This document shows, piece after piece, positions 24,810 through 33,769 of a stretch of 64,000 nucleotides of DNA. The position numbers and the translations under genes were made by a program. This DNA is from Streptomyces lunaelactis. Its GTDB lineage: Bacteria > Actinomycetota > Actinomycetes > Streptomycetales > Streptomycetaceae. The stretch covers positions 6,076,001 to 6,140,000 of the forward strand of contig NZ_CP026304.1 in the NCBI RefSeq assembly GCF_003054555.1. Direction: 5' to 3'. Position 1 is the first letter of the stretch; every line of letters begins with the position of its first letter. The notes beneath the pieces were generated by a model, which saw nothing but the letters and a program-made list of their open reading frames with translations, did no database searches and was not told the DNA's origin.

Positions 24810-25501
24810 CCGTCCCGCCGGCCCTCCATGGCGTGGGCGCCGGCCGCCCATCGCTCGGCGGTACGCGGGCCCACGCCCAACGCCAGAGCGGCCTGAAGAT
24901 CGTCCCCCGTGTCCACGTCCTGCCGTACCGAATCGACGGCGTCGAGCAGGATTTCCGCGGCCCCCGAGCGCAAATGCCGGCGCCGCGACCGGCCGCCGAA
25001 AGCAGGACGCAATTCCACGCCCGAGGCAGCCGAGAGTAAAGTCGTGCCGATTCCGGCCGCATCCGTCAGAAATGCCCGGGGGAATATCGCTGCCTTCGCC
25101 AGCACCCGCGTCAATTCCACGGGACGCAATGCGGGCAGATCGGCGTTGAGGGCGGCGACCGCTGCGGCGGGCCGCAGCGCCCGCACCGCCTGTGCCCCGT
25201 GCGTCAGCGCCGCGTTGAGTCCCGCCGCCGGGGAGTCCGGCACGATCCGCGCCCCCAGCGCGGCGAGCTCGGCCGCGGCCCCCGGGTCGTCCGTGACGAC
25301 CGCCACATCCCGCACAGCCGGGCAGGCCAGCGCCGCGGTCACGGTGTCCAGGGCGAAGGCGAGGGCGAGATGCGGCCGCAGCACGTCGTCCGCGGCCGCC
25401 GAAAGCCTGCTCTTGGCCAGTGCGAGAGGTTTCAGCGGGACGACCAGGGACCAGGGGGCCGTCGGGTCGGTGTTCGTGGCGGGTTCTCCGTCCATGCGCA
25501 T
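24806..25501 (-). CDS. cofC: 2-phospho-L-lactate (phosphoenolpyruvate) guanylyltransferase, cofactor F420 synthesis
   Basis: This protein of about 231 residues is of the CofC/FbiD family, which makes the GDP-linked three-carbon precursor of coenzyme F420. The N-terminal WSLVVPLKPLALAKSRL is the nucleotide-binding start of the family. AVVTDDPGAAAELAALGARIVPD, GLNAALTHGA and ALNADLPALRP follow the Rossmann-like transferase order. Actinobacterial FbiD prefers phosphoenolpyruvate (family knowledge). Two starts are possible, ATG 25501 and ATG 25495, and neither has a strong Shine-Dalgarno. A longer open frame to 25633 has no family-like N-terminus. Confidence 0.85.
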   Translation of the reverse strand: MRMDGEPATNTDPTAPWSLVVPLKPLALAKSRLSAAADDVLRPHLALAFALDTVTAALACPAVRDVAVVTDDPGAAAELAALGARIVPDSPAAGLNAALTHGAQAVRALRPAAAVAALNADLPALRPVELTRVLAKAAIFPRAFLTDAAGIGTTLLSAASGVELRPAFGGRSRRRHLRSGAAEILLDAVDSVRQDVDTGDDLQAALALGVGPRTAERWAAGAHAMEGRRDG

Positions 25502-25650
25502 GGGGAGCCCATTGTCACCGAAGCGTGCGAAGCTCCGGGGGTCCGGGCCCTGGGCCGGGGCGTACGGTGTTCTCGACAGACCAGGGGCCTGGGGCGACAC
25601 TTGACCCCCAGCAGCCGGGCGGTAGCCCGGCAATAGAGGAAGGTGTCCGA

Positions 25651-26403
25651 GTGTCCCGCCGTAGAATCGGCTTCTGGTACCGCCTGGCGGCGGTCATCGC
25701 TAAACCGCCGCTGTTGGTTCTGTTCAAGCGGGACTGGCGGGGAATGGAACACATTCCGGCCGACGGCGGATTCATCACCGCGGTCAACCACAACTCGTAT
25801 CTGGACCCGCTCTCCTACGGTCACTTCCAGTACAACAGCGGACGAGTGCCGCGGCTGCTGGCCAAGGCGGCTCTGTTCAAGGTCCCTTTCGTCGGGATGA
25901 TTCTGCGCGGCACCGGACAGATTCCCGTCTACCGCGAGACCAACAACGCGCTGGATGCCTTCCGTGCCGCCGTGGACGCCATCCAGTGCGGTGAATGCGT
26001 CGCCTTCTACCCGGAGGGCACTCTCACCCGCGACCCGGGCATGTGGCCGATGGCCGGCAAGACCGGTGTGGCACGCGTCGCGTTGCTGACCAAGGCCCCG
26101 GTCATCCCTGTCGCACAGTGGGGCGCCAACCTGGCGATGCCGCCGTACGCCAAGGAGAACAAATTCCGGTTCTTCCCCCGCAAGACACTGAAGGTGCAGG
26201 CGGGACCGCCCGTCGACCTCTCCCGGTTCTACGGACTCGAGCCCACTCCCGAGGTACTGCGCGAGGCGACCGAGGCCGTCATGGCCGCGATCACCGAGCT
26301 GCTCGAGGAGGTGCGCGGCGAACAGGCACCGACCGAGCCGTACGACCACCGCAATGCACGTGAGGAACAGCGGCGCAAAGCCGCGGGGGAGGCAACCAAG
26401 TGA
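25651..26403 (+). CDS. Lysophospholipid (1-acylglycerol-3-phosphate) acyltransferase
   Basis: This 250-residue PlsC-family enzyme should transfer an acyl chain to lysophosphatidic acid at the membrane. Motif I is VNHNSYLDPL (the usual HX4D appears as H-N-S-Y-L-D) and motif III is the FYPEGTLTRDPGM stretch. GTG 25651 follows GAGGAAGG. It overlaps gpsA by four bases (GTGA), so the two phospholipid genes are translationally coupled. The coupling makes a glycerolipid role more likely than another acyltransferase role. Confidence 0.88.
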   Translation: MSRRRIGFWYRLAAVIAKPPLLVLFKRDWRGMEHIPADGGFITAVNHNSYLDPLSYGHFQYNSGRVPRLLAKAALFKVPFVGMILRGTGQIPVYRETNNALDAFRAAVDAIQCGECVAFYPEGTLTRDPGMWPMAGKTGVARVALLTKAPVIPVAQWGANLAMPPYAKENKFRFFPRKTLKVQAGPPVDLSRFYGLEPTPEVLREATEAVMAAITELLEEVRGEQAPTEPYDHRNAREEQRRKAAGEATK

Positions 26404-27410
26404 GCGACCGCGTCAAGGCAGCCGTCTTTGGAACCGGCTCGTGGGGTACGGCGTTCGCCATGGTCCTCGCCGACGCGGGCTGCGAGGTGACCCTCTGGGC
26501 CCGCCGCGCCGAAGTCGCCGAAGCCGTCAACACCACCGGCACCAACCCCGACTATCTGCCGGGAATTGAGCTTCCGGATTCGGTACGGGCCACCACCGAC
26601 CCCGCGGAGGCCGCGGCGGGCGCGGACTTCACGGTCCTCACCATCCCCTCGCAGACCCTGCGCGGCAACCTCGCCGAGTGGGTGCCGCTGCTGGCCCCCG
26701 GCACCGTGCTCGTCTCCCTCATGAAGGGCGTCGAACTCGGCACCGCCAAGCGGATGAGCGAGGTCATCGAGGAGGTCGCCAAGGTCTCCGCGGACCGGGT
26801 CGCGGTCGTCACCGGCCCCAACCTGGCCAAGGAGATCGCCCAGCGCCGGCCGGCCGCGGCCGTCGTCGCCTGCCGCGACGAAGCCGTCGCCCGGCGGCTC
26901 CAGTCGGCCTGCCACACCCCGTACTTCCGCCCGTACACCAACACGGATGTGGTCGGCTGCGAGCTGGGCGGCGCCGTCAAGAACGTCATCGGTCTCGCCG
27001 TCGGCATCGCGGACGGCATGGGCCTCGGCGACAACGCCAAGGGCTCGCTGATCACCCGCGGCCTCGCCGAGACGACCCGCCTCGGTCTCGCGATGGGCGC
27101 GGACCCGATGACCTTCTCCGGCCTCGCCGGACTGGGCGACCTGGTCGCGACCTGCTCGTCGCCGCTCTCCCGCAACCACACCTTCGGCACCAACCTCGGG
27201 CGCGGTATGACGCTCGAGGAGACCATCGCGGTCACCAAGCAGACCGCGGAAGGCGTCAAGTCCTGTGAGTCGGTGCTCGATCTGGCACGCCGGCACGGCG
27301 TCGACATGCCGATCACCGAGACGGTGGTGGGCATCGTCCACGAGGGCAAGCCGCCGGTCGTCGCGCTCAAGGAGCTGATGTCCCGCAGCGCCAAGCCCGA
27401 GCGCCACTGA
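26400..27410 (+). CDS. gpsA: Glycerol-3-phosphate dehydrogenase [NAD(P)+]
   Basis: This 336-residue GpsA makes sn-glycerol-3-phosphate from dihydroxyacetone phosphate for phospholipid synthesis. The N-terminal dinucleotide-binding motif is AAVFGTGSWGTAFA. The catalytic region holds ELGGAVKNVIGLAVG with the active Lys, and FSGLAGLGDLVATC follows. GTG 26400 overlaps the acyltransferase stop. The length is normal. The C-terminus is intact, and about 200 bases without an evident gene follow. Confidence 0.96.
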   Translation: MSDRVKAAVFGTGSWGTAFAMVLADAGCEVTLWARRAEVAEAVNTTGTNPDYLPGIELPDSVRATTDPAEAAAGADFTVLTIPSQTLRGNLAEWVPLLAPGTVLVSLMKGVELGTAKRMSEVIEEVAKVSADRVAVVTGPNLAKEIAQRRPAAAVVACRDEAVARRLQSACHTPYFRPYTNTDVVGCELGGAVKNVIGLAVGIADGMGLGDNAKGSLITRGLAETTRLGLAMGADPMTFSGLAGLGDLVATCSSPLSRNHTFGTNLGRGMTLEETIAVTKQTAEGVKSCESVLDLARRHGVDMPITETVVGIVHEGKPPVVALKELMSRSAKPERH

Positions 27411-27608
27411 CCCCTCTTTGACGCACCTCTCGCACCGCTTCGCGGGCAATCGAGCCGCTGCGGCGCCGTGACGTCAGCCGCTCAGCGACGGGTCTCCACC
27501 GGCCCGGGGAACGTGGACGGGTGGACGCACCCCACGGCACTGGCCGGCCCAACGCGCCTCGTGCCCGCACTCCACGGCGCTGGATGTGCACGGTAGTCTC
27601 ATCGCGAT

Positions 27609-28763
27609 ATGAGCAGCGAGAACCTCCCCCAGAGCCCTGAGCAGCTCCGCAAGCCCCGCGTAGCCGTCGTCTTCGGCGGTCGCAGCTCCGAGCACGGAAT
27701 CTCCGTGGTCACCGCCGGTGCCGTGCTGCGGTCCATCGACCGTACGAAGTACGACGTACTTCCGATCGGCATCACGACGGACGGCCGGTGGGCGCTGACC
27801 GCCGACGAACCGGACCGGATGGCCATCACCGACCGCAGGACGCCCAGCGTCGAGCAGCTGGCCGACTCCGCCGACGGTGGTGTCGTGCTGTCCGTCGATC
27901 CGGCCAACCGCGAGGTCGTCTACAGCGAACCCGGCTCCGTGCCCAAGGTCCTCGGCGAGGTCGACGTCGTCTTCCCGATGCTGCACGGCCCGTACGGCGA
28001 GGACGGCACCCTCCAGGGTCTGCTGGAGCTCTCCGGCATCCCTTACGTCGGCTCCGGCGTCCTCGCCTCGGCCGTCGGCCAGGACAAGGAGTACATGAAG
28101 CGGGTCTTCATCTCCTTCGGGCTGCCGGTCGGTCCGTACGAGGTGATCCGCCCCCGCGAGTGGGAGCAGGACCAGTCCGCCGCCCGCAAGAAGATCATCG
28201 ACTTCGCGGGCGAGCACGGCTGGCCGCTCTTCGTGAAGCCCGCGCGCGGCGGGTCCTCCATGGGCATCACCAAGGTCGACGACCTGTCGGGCCTGGACGA
28301 CGCGATCGCCGAGGCACAGCGCCACGACCCCAAGATCCTGGTGGAGTCGCTGCTGCGCGGCCGCGAGATCGAGTGCGGGGTGCTGGAGTTCGAGGACGGC
28401 CCGCGCGCCAGCGTCCCGGCCGAGATCCCGCCGGTCACGGCGCATGAGTTCTACGACTTCGAGGCCAAGTACATCGACTCGGCGGCCGGTCTGGTGCCCG
28501 CGCCGCTGACGCCGGAGCAGACCGCCGAGGTGCGGCGGCTCGCCGTCGAGGCCTTCGACGCCGCGTCCTGCGAGGGACTGGTCCGCGCGGACTTCTTCCT
28601 GCAGGAGAACGGCGAGTTCGTCATCAACGAGATCAACACGATGCCGGGCTTCACACCGATCTCGATGTACCCGCGGATGTGGCAGGAGAGCGGGGTCGGC
28701 TACCCGGAGCTGGTGGACATGCTGATCCAGGCGGCGCTGCGCCGCCCGACAGGCCTGCGCTAG
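27609..28763 (+). CDS. ddlA: D-alanine--D-alanine ligase
   Basis: This 384-residue ATP-grasp ligase makes the D-Ala-D-Ala ending of peptidoglycan precursors. Visible motifs are VVFGGRSSEHGISVVTAGAVL, KPARGGSSMGITKV and the C-terminal INEINTMPGFTPISMYP metal and phosphate site. EFYDFEAKYID carries the Tyr found in D-Ala ligases rather than in VanA/VanB D-lactate ligases. TAGTCT (27594-27599) ends 9 bases before the ATG without a Shine-Dalgarno, so the mRNA may be leaderless. Confidence 0.96.
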   Translation: MSSENLPQSPEQLRKPRVAVVFGGRSSEHGISVVTAGAVLRSIDRTKYDVLPIGITTDGRWALTADEPDRMAITDRRTPSVEQLADSADGGVVLSVDPANREVVYSEPGSVPKVLGEVDVVFPMLHGPYGEDGTLQGLLELSGIPYVGSGVLASAVGQDKEYMKRVFISFGLPVGPYEVIRPREWEQDQSAARKKIIDFAGEHGWPLFVKPARGGSSMGITKVDDLSGLDDAIAEAQRHDPKILVESLLRGREIECGVLEFEDGPRASVPAEIPPVTAHEFYDFEAKYIDSAAGLVPAPLTPEQTAEVRRLAVEAFDAASCEGLVRADFFLQENGEFVINEINTMPGFTPISMYPRMWQESGVGYPELVDMLIQAALRRPTGLR

Positions 28764-28790
28764 GGCCCAGGGTCGGACACGGCTCGGACG

Positions 28791-29264
28791 TCAAAGGCTG
28801 GCCGGCACCGTCTTCTTGACGGCGTCGGCCAGTTCGGCGAGCGGGGTCGCGTCATGGGCGTACTGCTTGCCCAGCGTGACCTCGACATAGGTTTTGCGGT
28901 ACGTGGTGGTGAACCGGGGGCCTTCGGGGTCCTCCTCCAGCAGCCAGTTCACGCCGTCCGCCTCCACGGACTTCGCCTGGGGGTCGCTCATCTTCTCCGG
29001 CCGGGGGACGCCGCAGCGCAGTACGATCGCGGCATCGCCCCAGCCGGCGGTCAGTTCGGAAGCCGGTTCGGGATCCTCGCGGTCCTGCCCGGCGACGGAC
29101 TTGGGCAGCTCCCTGTGCAGCGCACTGCACAGGGAGGCTTCCTCCGGCGGGGGGCTGGGAACCGCGATCGTCGCCGCTGCGTCCGTGGAGGAGCAGCCCG
29201 CGGCGGCCACAAGCACAACGGCGGCGGCGGACAGACAGAAGGGCCGGCGGCGGGAAGACGTCAC
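28791..29264 (-). CDS. DUF3515 membrane lipoprotein
   Basis: This 157-residue protein has a lipoprotein signal ending in the lipobox AAGC (Cys23, in VLVAAAGCSSTD), so it should be anchored to the outer face of the membrane. The remainder is the DUF3515 domain with a conserved Cys pair region (SLCSALHRELP, VLRCGVPRP) and VNWLLEEDPEGPRFTTTYRKTYVEVTLGKQY. Function is unknown. It converges on ddlA with only 27 bases between the stops. Confidence 0.85.
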   Translation of the reverse strand: MTSSRRRPFCLSAAAVVLVAAAGCSSTDAAATIAVPSPPPEEASLCSALHRELPKSVAGQDREDPEPASELTAGWGDAAIVLRCGVPRPEKMSDPQAKSVEADGVNWLLEEDPEGPRFTTTYRKTYVEVTLGKQYAHDATPLAELADAVKKTVPASL

Positions 29265-29284
29265 CGGCCAAGCGTAGACGGGGG

Positions 29285-29518
29285 CTACAGGTGCACGACC
29301 GGGCAGGTCAGGGTGCGGGTGATGCCGTCCACTTGCTGGACCTTGGCGACCACCATGCGACCGAGATCATCGACCGTCTCGGCCTGTGCGCGCACGATCA
29401 CGTCGTAGGGACCGGTTACGTCCTCGGCCTGAATCACTCCCGGAATCTTGCCGATGGTCTCGGCGACGGTCGACGCCTTGCCCACCTCGGTCTGAATGAG
29501 GATGTACGCCTGTACCAC
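29285..29518 (-). CDS. Stand-alone Lrp/AsnC ligand-binding (RAM) domain protein
   Basis: This 77-residue protein consists only of the AsnC-type effector domain (AYILIQTEVGKASTVAETIGKIPGVIQAEDVTGPYDVIVRAQAETVDDLGRMV), without a DNA-binding helix-turn-helix. GTG 29518 follows GGAGG by 4 bases in RNA sense. Such stand-alone RAM proteins may sense amino acids and modify full-length Lrp proteins or act alone. The gene lies 20 bases upstream of the DUF3515 gene on the same strand, so they may be co-transcribed. Confidence 0.88.
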   Translation of the reverse strand: MVQAYILIQTEVGKASTVAETIGKIPGVIQAEDVTGPYDVIVRAQAETVDDLGRMVVAKVQQVDGITRTLTCPVVHL

Positions 29519-29747
29519 GGAACCTCCAGGGCGGCCACGAGGATCATGTGGGGGGAGAAGAGACGCCACGGTATCGCGTCGCCGCGGGCCGCGGGGAGAC
29601 CTGCGCGCCGGGCGATGCCCGCAGCGTGGCGTACGGAAAGCAGAAGTTGACGTATCTCTTGACGGTACCTATGGCGCAGACGACTCGCGACCGCAAGGGC
29701 GCGGCACTGCCGGACGATCCGGCAGGACGACGGAGAGGTGAGACTCG

Positions 29748-30719
29748 GTGAAGGGCACTGTGGGCGAGTTGGGGGAGTTCGGGCTCATCAGGGAGCTCAC
29801 CTCCCGGCTCACCTCCACCCCCGCGGTTCGGCTGGGGCCCGGCGACGACGCCGCGGTCGTGGCCGCACCCGACCGCAGGGTTGTGGCGAGTACGGACGTC
29901 CTGCTCGAGGGGCGGCACTTCCGCCGCGACTGGTCGACGGCGTACGACGTGGGACGCAAGGCGGCGGCGCAGAACCTCGCCGACATCGCGGCGATGGGCG
30001 CGGTCCCGACCGCGCTGCTGCTGGGCCTGGTCGTCCCGGCCGAACTCCCGGTCACGTGGGCCACCGAGCTGATGGACGGCATCCGGGACGAGTGCCAGGT
30101 CGCGGGCGCGGCCGTGGTCGGCGGCGATGTCGTACGCGGTGAGGTGATCACCCTCGCGATCACCGCGCTCGGCGATCTGCGCAACCACGAGCCGGTGACC
30201 CGGGCCGGCGCCCAGCCCGGCGATGTCGTCGCGTACACCGGCTGGTTGGGGTGGTCGGCCGCCGGGCACGCGGTGCTCTCGCGCGGCTTCCGCTCGCCGC
30301 GCGCCTTCGTCGAGGCGCACCGGCGGCCCGAACCGCCGTACCACGCGGGCCCCGCGGCGGCCGGCCTCGGCGCCACCGCCATGACCGACGTCAGCGACGG
30401 ACTCGTCGCCGACCTCGGGCACATCGCGGACGCCAGCAAGGTCCGTATCGACCTGCGCTCCGGGATGATCGACATCCCCAGCCAGATGAACGACATCGGC
30501 CAGGCGGTAGGCGTCGACCCGCTGCAGTGGGTGCTGACCGGGGGAGAGGACCACGCGATCGTCGCGACCTTCCCGTCGGACGTGAAGCTGCCCGCCCGCT
30601 GGAAGGTGATCGGCGAGGTGCTCAACCCGTCGGCGCTGCCGCAGGTGACGGTCGACGGTGCGCCCTGGACCAGCAAGGGCGGCTGGGACCACTTCGGGGA
30701 CATCGAGGACGGCACGTAG
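29748..30719 (+). CDS. thiL: Thiamine-monophosphate kinase
   Basis: This 323-residue AIR-synthase-fold kinase phosphorylates thiamine phosphate to the active pyrophosphate cofactor. Motifs are RLGPGDDAAVVAAPD, DVLLEGRHFRRDW, NLADIAAMGA and a late LTGGEDHAIVATF. The length is normal. GTG 29748 has a GAGAGG about 11 bases upstream. It is followed 9 bases later by thiD, so both thiamine genes may form one operon. Confidence 0.95.
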   Translation: MKGTVGELGEFGLIRELTSRLTSTPAVRLGPGDDAAVVAAPDRRVVASTDVLLEGRHFRRDWSTAYDVGRKAAAQNLADIAAMGAVPTALLLGLVVPAELPVTWATELMDGIRDECQVAGAAVVGGDVVRGEVITLAITALGDLRNHEPVTRAGAQPGDVVAYTGWLGWSAAGHAVLSRGFRSPRAFVEAHRRPEPPYHAGPAAAGLGATAMTDVSDGLVADLGHIADASKVRIDLRSGMIDIPSQMNDIGQAVGVDPLQWVLTGGEDHAIVATFPSDVKLPARWKVIGEVLNPSALPQVTVDGAPWTSKGGWDHFGDIEDGT

Positions 30720-30728
30720 ATTCGGGGC

Positions 30729-31526
30729 ATGGACATACCCCCGCTGCCTCCCCGCGTGCTCACCGTCGCCGGATCCGACTCCGGCGGCGGTGCCGGCATT
30801 CAGGCCGACCTGAAGACCATGCTGGCGCTCGGCGTACACGGCATGAGCGTGCTCACCGCGGTCACCGCGCAGAACTCGCTGGGTGTGCAGGGGGCGTGGG
30901 AACTGCCCGTCGAGGCGGTACGGGCCCAGTACCGCAGCGTCGTCGACGACATCGGCGTACAGGCCGTGAAGACCGGAATGCTGGCCTCGGCGCCGCTGGT
31001 CGAGACGGTCGCGGAGCTGCTGGCGCTGACGGATGCGCCGGTGGTCGTGGACCCGGTGGGGGTGTCCAAGCACGGGGATCCGCTGCTGGCCGCGTCCGCA
31101 CTCGATTCCGTACGGAAGAAGCTGCTGCCCCTCGCGACCGTGGCCACGCCCAATCTCGACGAGGTGGCCCAGCTCACGGGTGTGGTGGTCGAGGACGAGA
31201 CCGGGATGCGCCGGGCCGCGGACGCGGTGCTCGGCTTCGGGCCGCGCTGGGCGCTGATCAAGGGCGGGCATCTCGCGGGCGACGCGGTGGACCTGCTGAG
31301 CGACGGCACCGAGGAGCACTGGCTGCGCGCGCCCCGGCACGACAACCGGCACACCCACGGGACGGGCTGCACGCTCGCGTCGGCGGTCGCCTCGGGGCTG
31401 GCGAAGGGGATGAGCGTCCCGGAGGCCGTACGGGCCGCCAAGGAGTACGTCACGGGCGCGATCGCGGCCGGTTTCGCACTGGGGCACGGAATCGGCCCGG
31501 TGGATCACGGCTGGCGTTTCCGCTGA
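30729..31526 (+). CDS. thiD: Hydroxymethylpyrimidine/phosphomethylpyrimidine kinase
   Basis: This 265-residue ribokinase-fold enzyme phosphorylates HMP and HMP-P for thiamine synthesis. The signature [19 protein letters not shown] is at the N-terminus and the anion-hole motif [18 protein letters not shown] near the C-terminus. The thiL stop codon is part of a TAGATT hexamer 6 bases before the ATG, so an extra leaderless promoter is possible. A terminator follows the gene. No TPP riboswitch is visible upstream of the thi pair. Confidence 0.95.
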   Translation: MDIPPLPPRVLTVAGSDSGGGAGIQADLKTMLALGVHGMSVLTAVTAQNSLGVQGAWELPVEAVRAQYRSVVDDIGVQAVKTGMLASAPLVETVAELLALTDAPVVVDPVGVSKHGDPLLAASALDSVRKKLLPLATVATPNLDEVAQLTGVVVEDETGMRRAADAVLGFGPRWALIKGGHLAGDAVDLLSDGTEEHWLRAPRHDNRHTHGTGCTLASAVASGLAKGMSVPEAVRAAKEYVTGAIAAGFALGHGIGPVDHGWRFR

Positions 31527-31546
31527 TTCCTGTCCGGGGACGGCGA

Positions 31547-31576
31547 AAAGCCGGTCCACCGAGGTGGACCGGCTTT
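31547..31576. terminator. Bidirectional terminator between thiD and rpmB
   Basis: AAAGCCGGTCCACC (31547-31560) pairs perfectly with GGTGGACCGGCTTT (31563-31576). The genes converge on it, and each strand ends in a short T-run (CTTT). Confidence 0.85.
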
Positions 31577-31648
31577 CAAGGCAACCGCAGGGGCTGCGCT
31601 ACGACGAAACGTCGGCGGGAACATCCCCGCTGGGCGGGGCGCAACCAA

Positions 31649-31834
31649 TTAGCGCGAGACCTTGCCGGCCTTGATGCACGAGGTGCAGACGTTGAGCCGC
31701 TTCGGCGTCCGACCGACCACGGCACGCACACGCTGGATGTTCGGGTTCCAGCGACGAGACGTACGGCGGTGCGAGTGCGAAATGTTGTTGCCGAAGCCCG
31801 GCCCCTTGCCGCAGACGTCGCAGTTGGCAGCCAC
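31649..31834 (-). CDS. rpmB: 50S ribosomal protein L28
   Basis: This 61-residue L28 has both CxxC pairs (CDVCG near the N-terminus and CTSCIK near the C-terminus). It is therefore the zinc-binding C+ form rather than the Zur-controlled C- paralog found elsewhere in streptomycetes. The family core [25 protein letters not shown] is present. It is a single-gene unit. Confidence 0.96.
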   Translation of the reverse strand: MAANCDVCGKGPGFGNNISHSHRRTSRRWNPNIQRVRAVVGRTPKRLNVCTSCIKAGKVSR

Positions 31835-32082
31835 GGGTCACTCCAAAGACTTCAGATGCACTTACAGTGAATTCCGGCGCGCCGGATCAGTGAATCTGAT
31901 GGGTGGCTTTGCCGGAGGAATGGCCCGACTCTCATCGGGCAACCGGAGCAGCATACAACGACTGCGTCCGGGATACGAAACTACCATGGCTTCTCCCGCC
32001 CCCGCCCCGGCCCATGGCCCCGACCGGGGTTTACCCTGCGGTCAGTCCGCTGCCGGAAAGCCGATCAAGGAGGCGCACACAG

Positions 32083-33675
32083 GTGCCGCAGACCCTCGAC
32101 GCCGCAGCGGTGCGCGCCTGGTGCTCACTGGCCCTGGAGGCCCTCGGCCGGGAGCGCGAGGAGATCGACGCGATCAATGTCTATCCGGTCGCGGACGGGG
32201 ACACCGGCACGAATCTCTACCTGACCGTGGAGTCCGCGGCCCAGGCCGTCGAGGCGGTCTTCGCAGCGCACGAGACCGGGTCGTCCACGCCCGCGCCCGC
32301 CGATGTGATCCGGGCCATGGCGCACGGAGCGCTGATCGGCGCACGCGGGAACTCGGGGACGATCCTGGCGCAGCTGCTCCGCGGCATGGCGGAGCAGATC
32401 GGCGACGGGGATCACCTGGCCGGCGCGCTGCGGCGGGCGGCCGGGCTGGCGCGCGAGGCGGTGGCGCACCCGGTCGAGGGCACGATCCTGAGCGTGGCGG
32501 GTGCGGCGGCCGACGCCGCGGAGTCCGCCCCGGGCTCGCTGGCCGACACGGCCCGCGCGTCGTACGCGGGGGCGCGGACCGCGCTGGACGCGACGCCGGG
32601 GCAGCTCGCCGTACTTGACCGCGCGGGCGTGGTCGACGCGGGCGGGCGAGGGCTGCTGGTGGTGCTGGGGGCGCTGGTCGAGGCGGTGTCGGGGGAGGCC
32701 CCGGTTGCTCCTCCGCTCGCGCACGTACGCCGGGAGCCGGCCGCCCTGGCCGCGGAACCGTGCGCGGACGGCGGCCCGGCCTTCGAGGTGATCTACCTGC
32801 TGGAGGCCGACGACGCGGCGGTGGCCCGGCTGCGAACCCGGCTCGACGGGTTCGGCGACTCGCTCGTCGTCGTCGGCGGCGACGGCCTGTGGAACGTCCA
32901 TGTGCACGTCGACGACGCGGGCGCCGCGGTGGAGGCGGGAGTCGAGGCGGGGCGGCCGTACCGGATCCGCATCACCCACTTCGACAGCGGGGCGGCGGTG
33001 ACGCGCGAGCAGGTGCAGCGCGCGGTCGTCGTGGTCGTCCCCGGAGAGGGCCTGGCCGGACTGTGCGCCGAGGCGGGCGCGACGACCGTGCTGGCGCGGC
33101 CGGGGGAGCCGCCGGCGAGCGGGGAACTGGTGGAGGCGATCCGGCGGGCGCACGCGCGCGAGGTGGTCCTGCTGCCGAACTCCGCGGAACTGCGGCACAC
33201 GGCCGCGGCCGCGGCCGAACAGGCCCGTACGGAAGGCGTACGGGTCGCCCTCATCCCGACCCGCGCGGCCGTCCAGGGCATCGCGGCGCTCGCCGTCCAC
33301 GAACCGGACCGGCGCTTCGACGAGGACGTGGTCGCGATGACGGCGGCGGCGGGCGCGACGCGATACGCCGAACTGGCCGTCGCGGAACGGCAGTCGTGGA
33401 CGTCGGCGGGCGTCTGCCAGGCCGGGGACGTACTGGGCCTGATCGACGGGGACGTCGCGGTGATCGGCACGGACGTGGCCCGGACGGCGGAGACGGTACT
33501 GAACCGGATGCTGGCGGCCGGCGGTGAACTGGTGACGCTGGTGCTGGGCGAGGACGTCCCGGACGAGGTGGCCGAGCGCCTGGAGAGCTACGTCAGGGAC
33601 GGCCACCTGGCGGTGGACACGATGGTCTACCGGGGCGGCCACCAGTCGACGCCGCTCCTGATCGGCGTGGAGTAG
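32083..33675 (+). CDS. DhaL/FakA-type (DAK2) protein, probable fatty acid kinase component
   Basis: This 530-residue protein has a DhaL-type nucleotide-binding domain at residues 1-200 (NVYPVADGDTGTNLYLT, GARGNSGTILAQLLRGMAE, GVVDAGGRGLLVVLGALVEA). A linker and a C-terminal FakA-like region follow (VVGGDGLWNVHVHVDDAGAAVEAG, then VVVVPGEGLAGLCAEAGA). In Firmicutes, FakA with a FakB carrier phosphorylates fatty acids. In actinomycetes the role is less clear. GTG 32083 follows AAGGAGG. It is divergent from rpmB and lies 94 bases before recG, as in many Gram-positive genomes. Confidence 0.85.
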   Translation: MPQTLDAAAVRAWCSLALEALGREREEIDAINVYPVADGDTGTNLYLTVESAAQAVEAVFAAHETGSSTPAPADVIRAMAHGALIGARGNSGTILAQLLRGMAEQIGDGDHLAGALRRAAGLAREAVAHPVEGTILSVAGAAADAAESAPGSLADTARASYAGARTALDATPGQLAVLDRAGVVDAGGRGLLVVLGALVEAVSGEAPVAPPLAHVRREPAALAAEPCADGGPAFEVIYLLEADDAAVARLRTRLDGFGDSLVVVGGDGLWNVHVHVDDAGAAVEAGVEAGRPYRIRITHFDSGAAVTREQVQRAVVVVVPGEGLAGLCAEAGATTVLARPGEPPASGELVEAIRRAHAREVVLLPNSAELRHTAAAAAEQARTEGVRVALIPTRAAVQGIAALAVHEPDRRFDEDVVAMTAAAGATRYAELAVAERQSWTSAGVCQAGDVLGLIDGDVAVIGTDVARTAETVLNRMLAAGGELVTLVLGEDVPDEVAERLESYVRDGHLAVDTMVYRGGHQSTPLLIGVE

Positions 33676-33769
33676 CCGGGGCGCGACCCCTGCGATCGAG
33701 GGTCCACGGCACGGGCCTGACCAGGAGTTGTCCACAGGTGCGCGACGACTGTCAGTGGAGTGGTGTGCA

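Noticed and set aside
29569..29747. TPP riboswitch upstream of thiL-thiD
   Set aside because: I could not find the conserved thi-box core sequences (such as CUGAGA) in this spacer.
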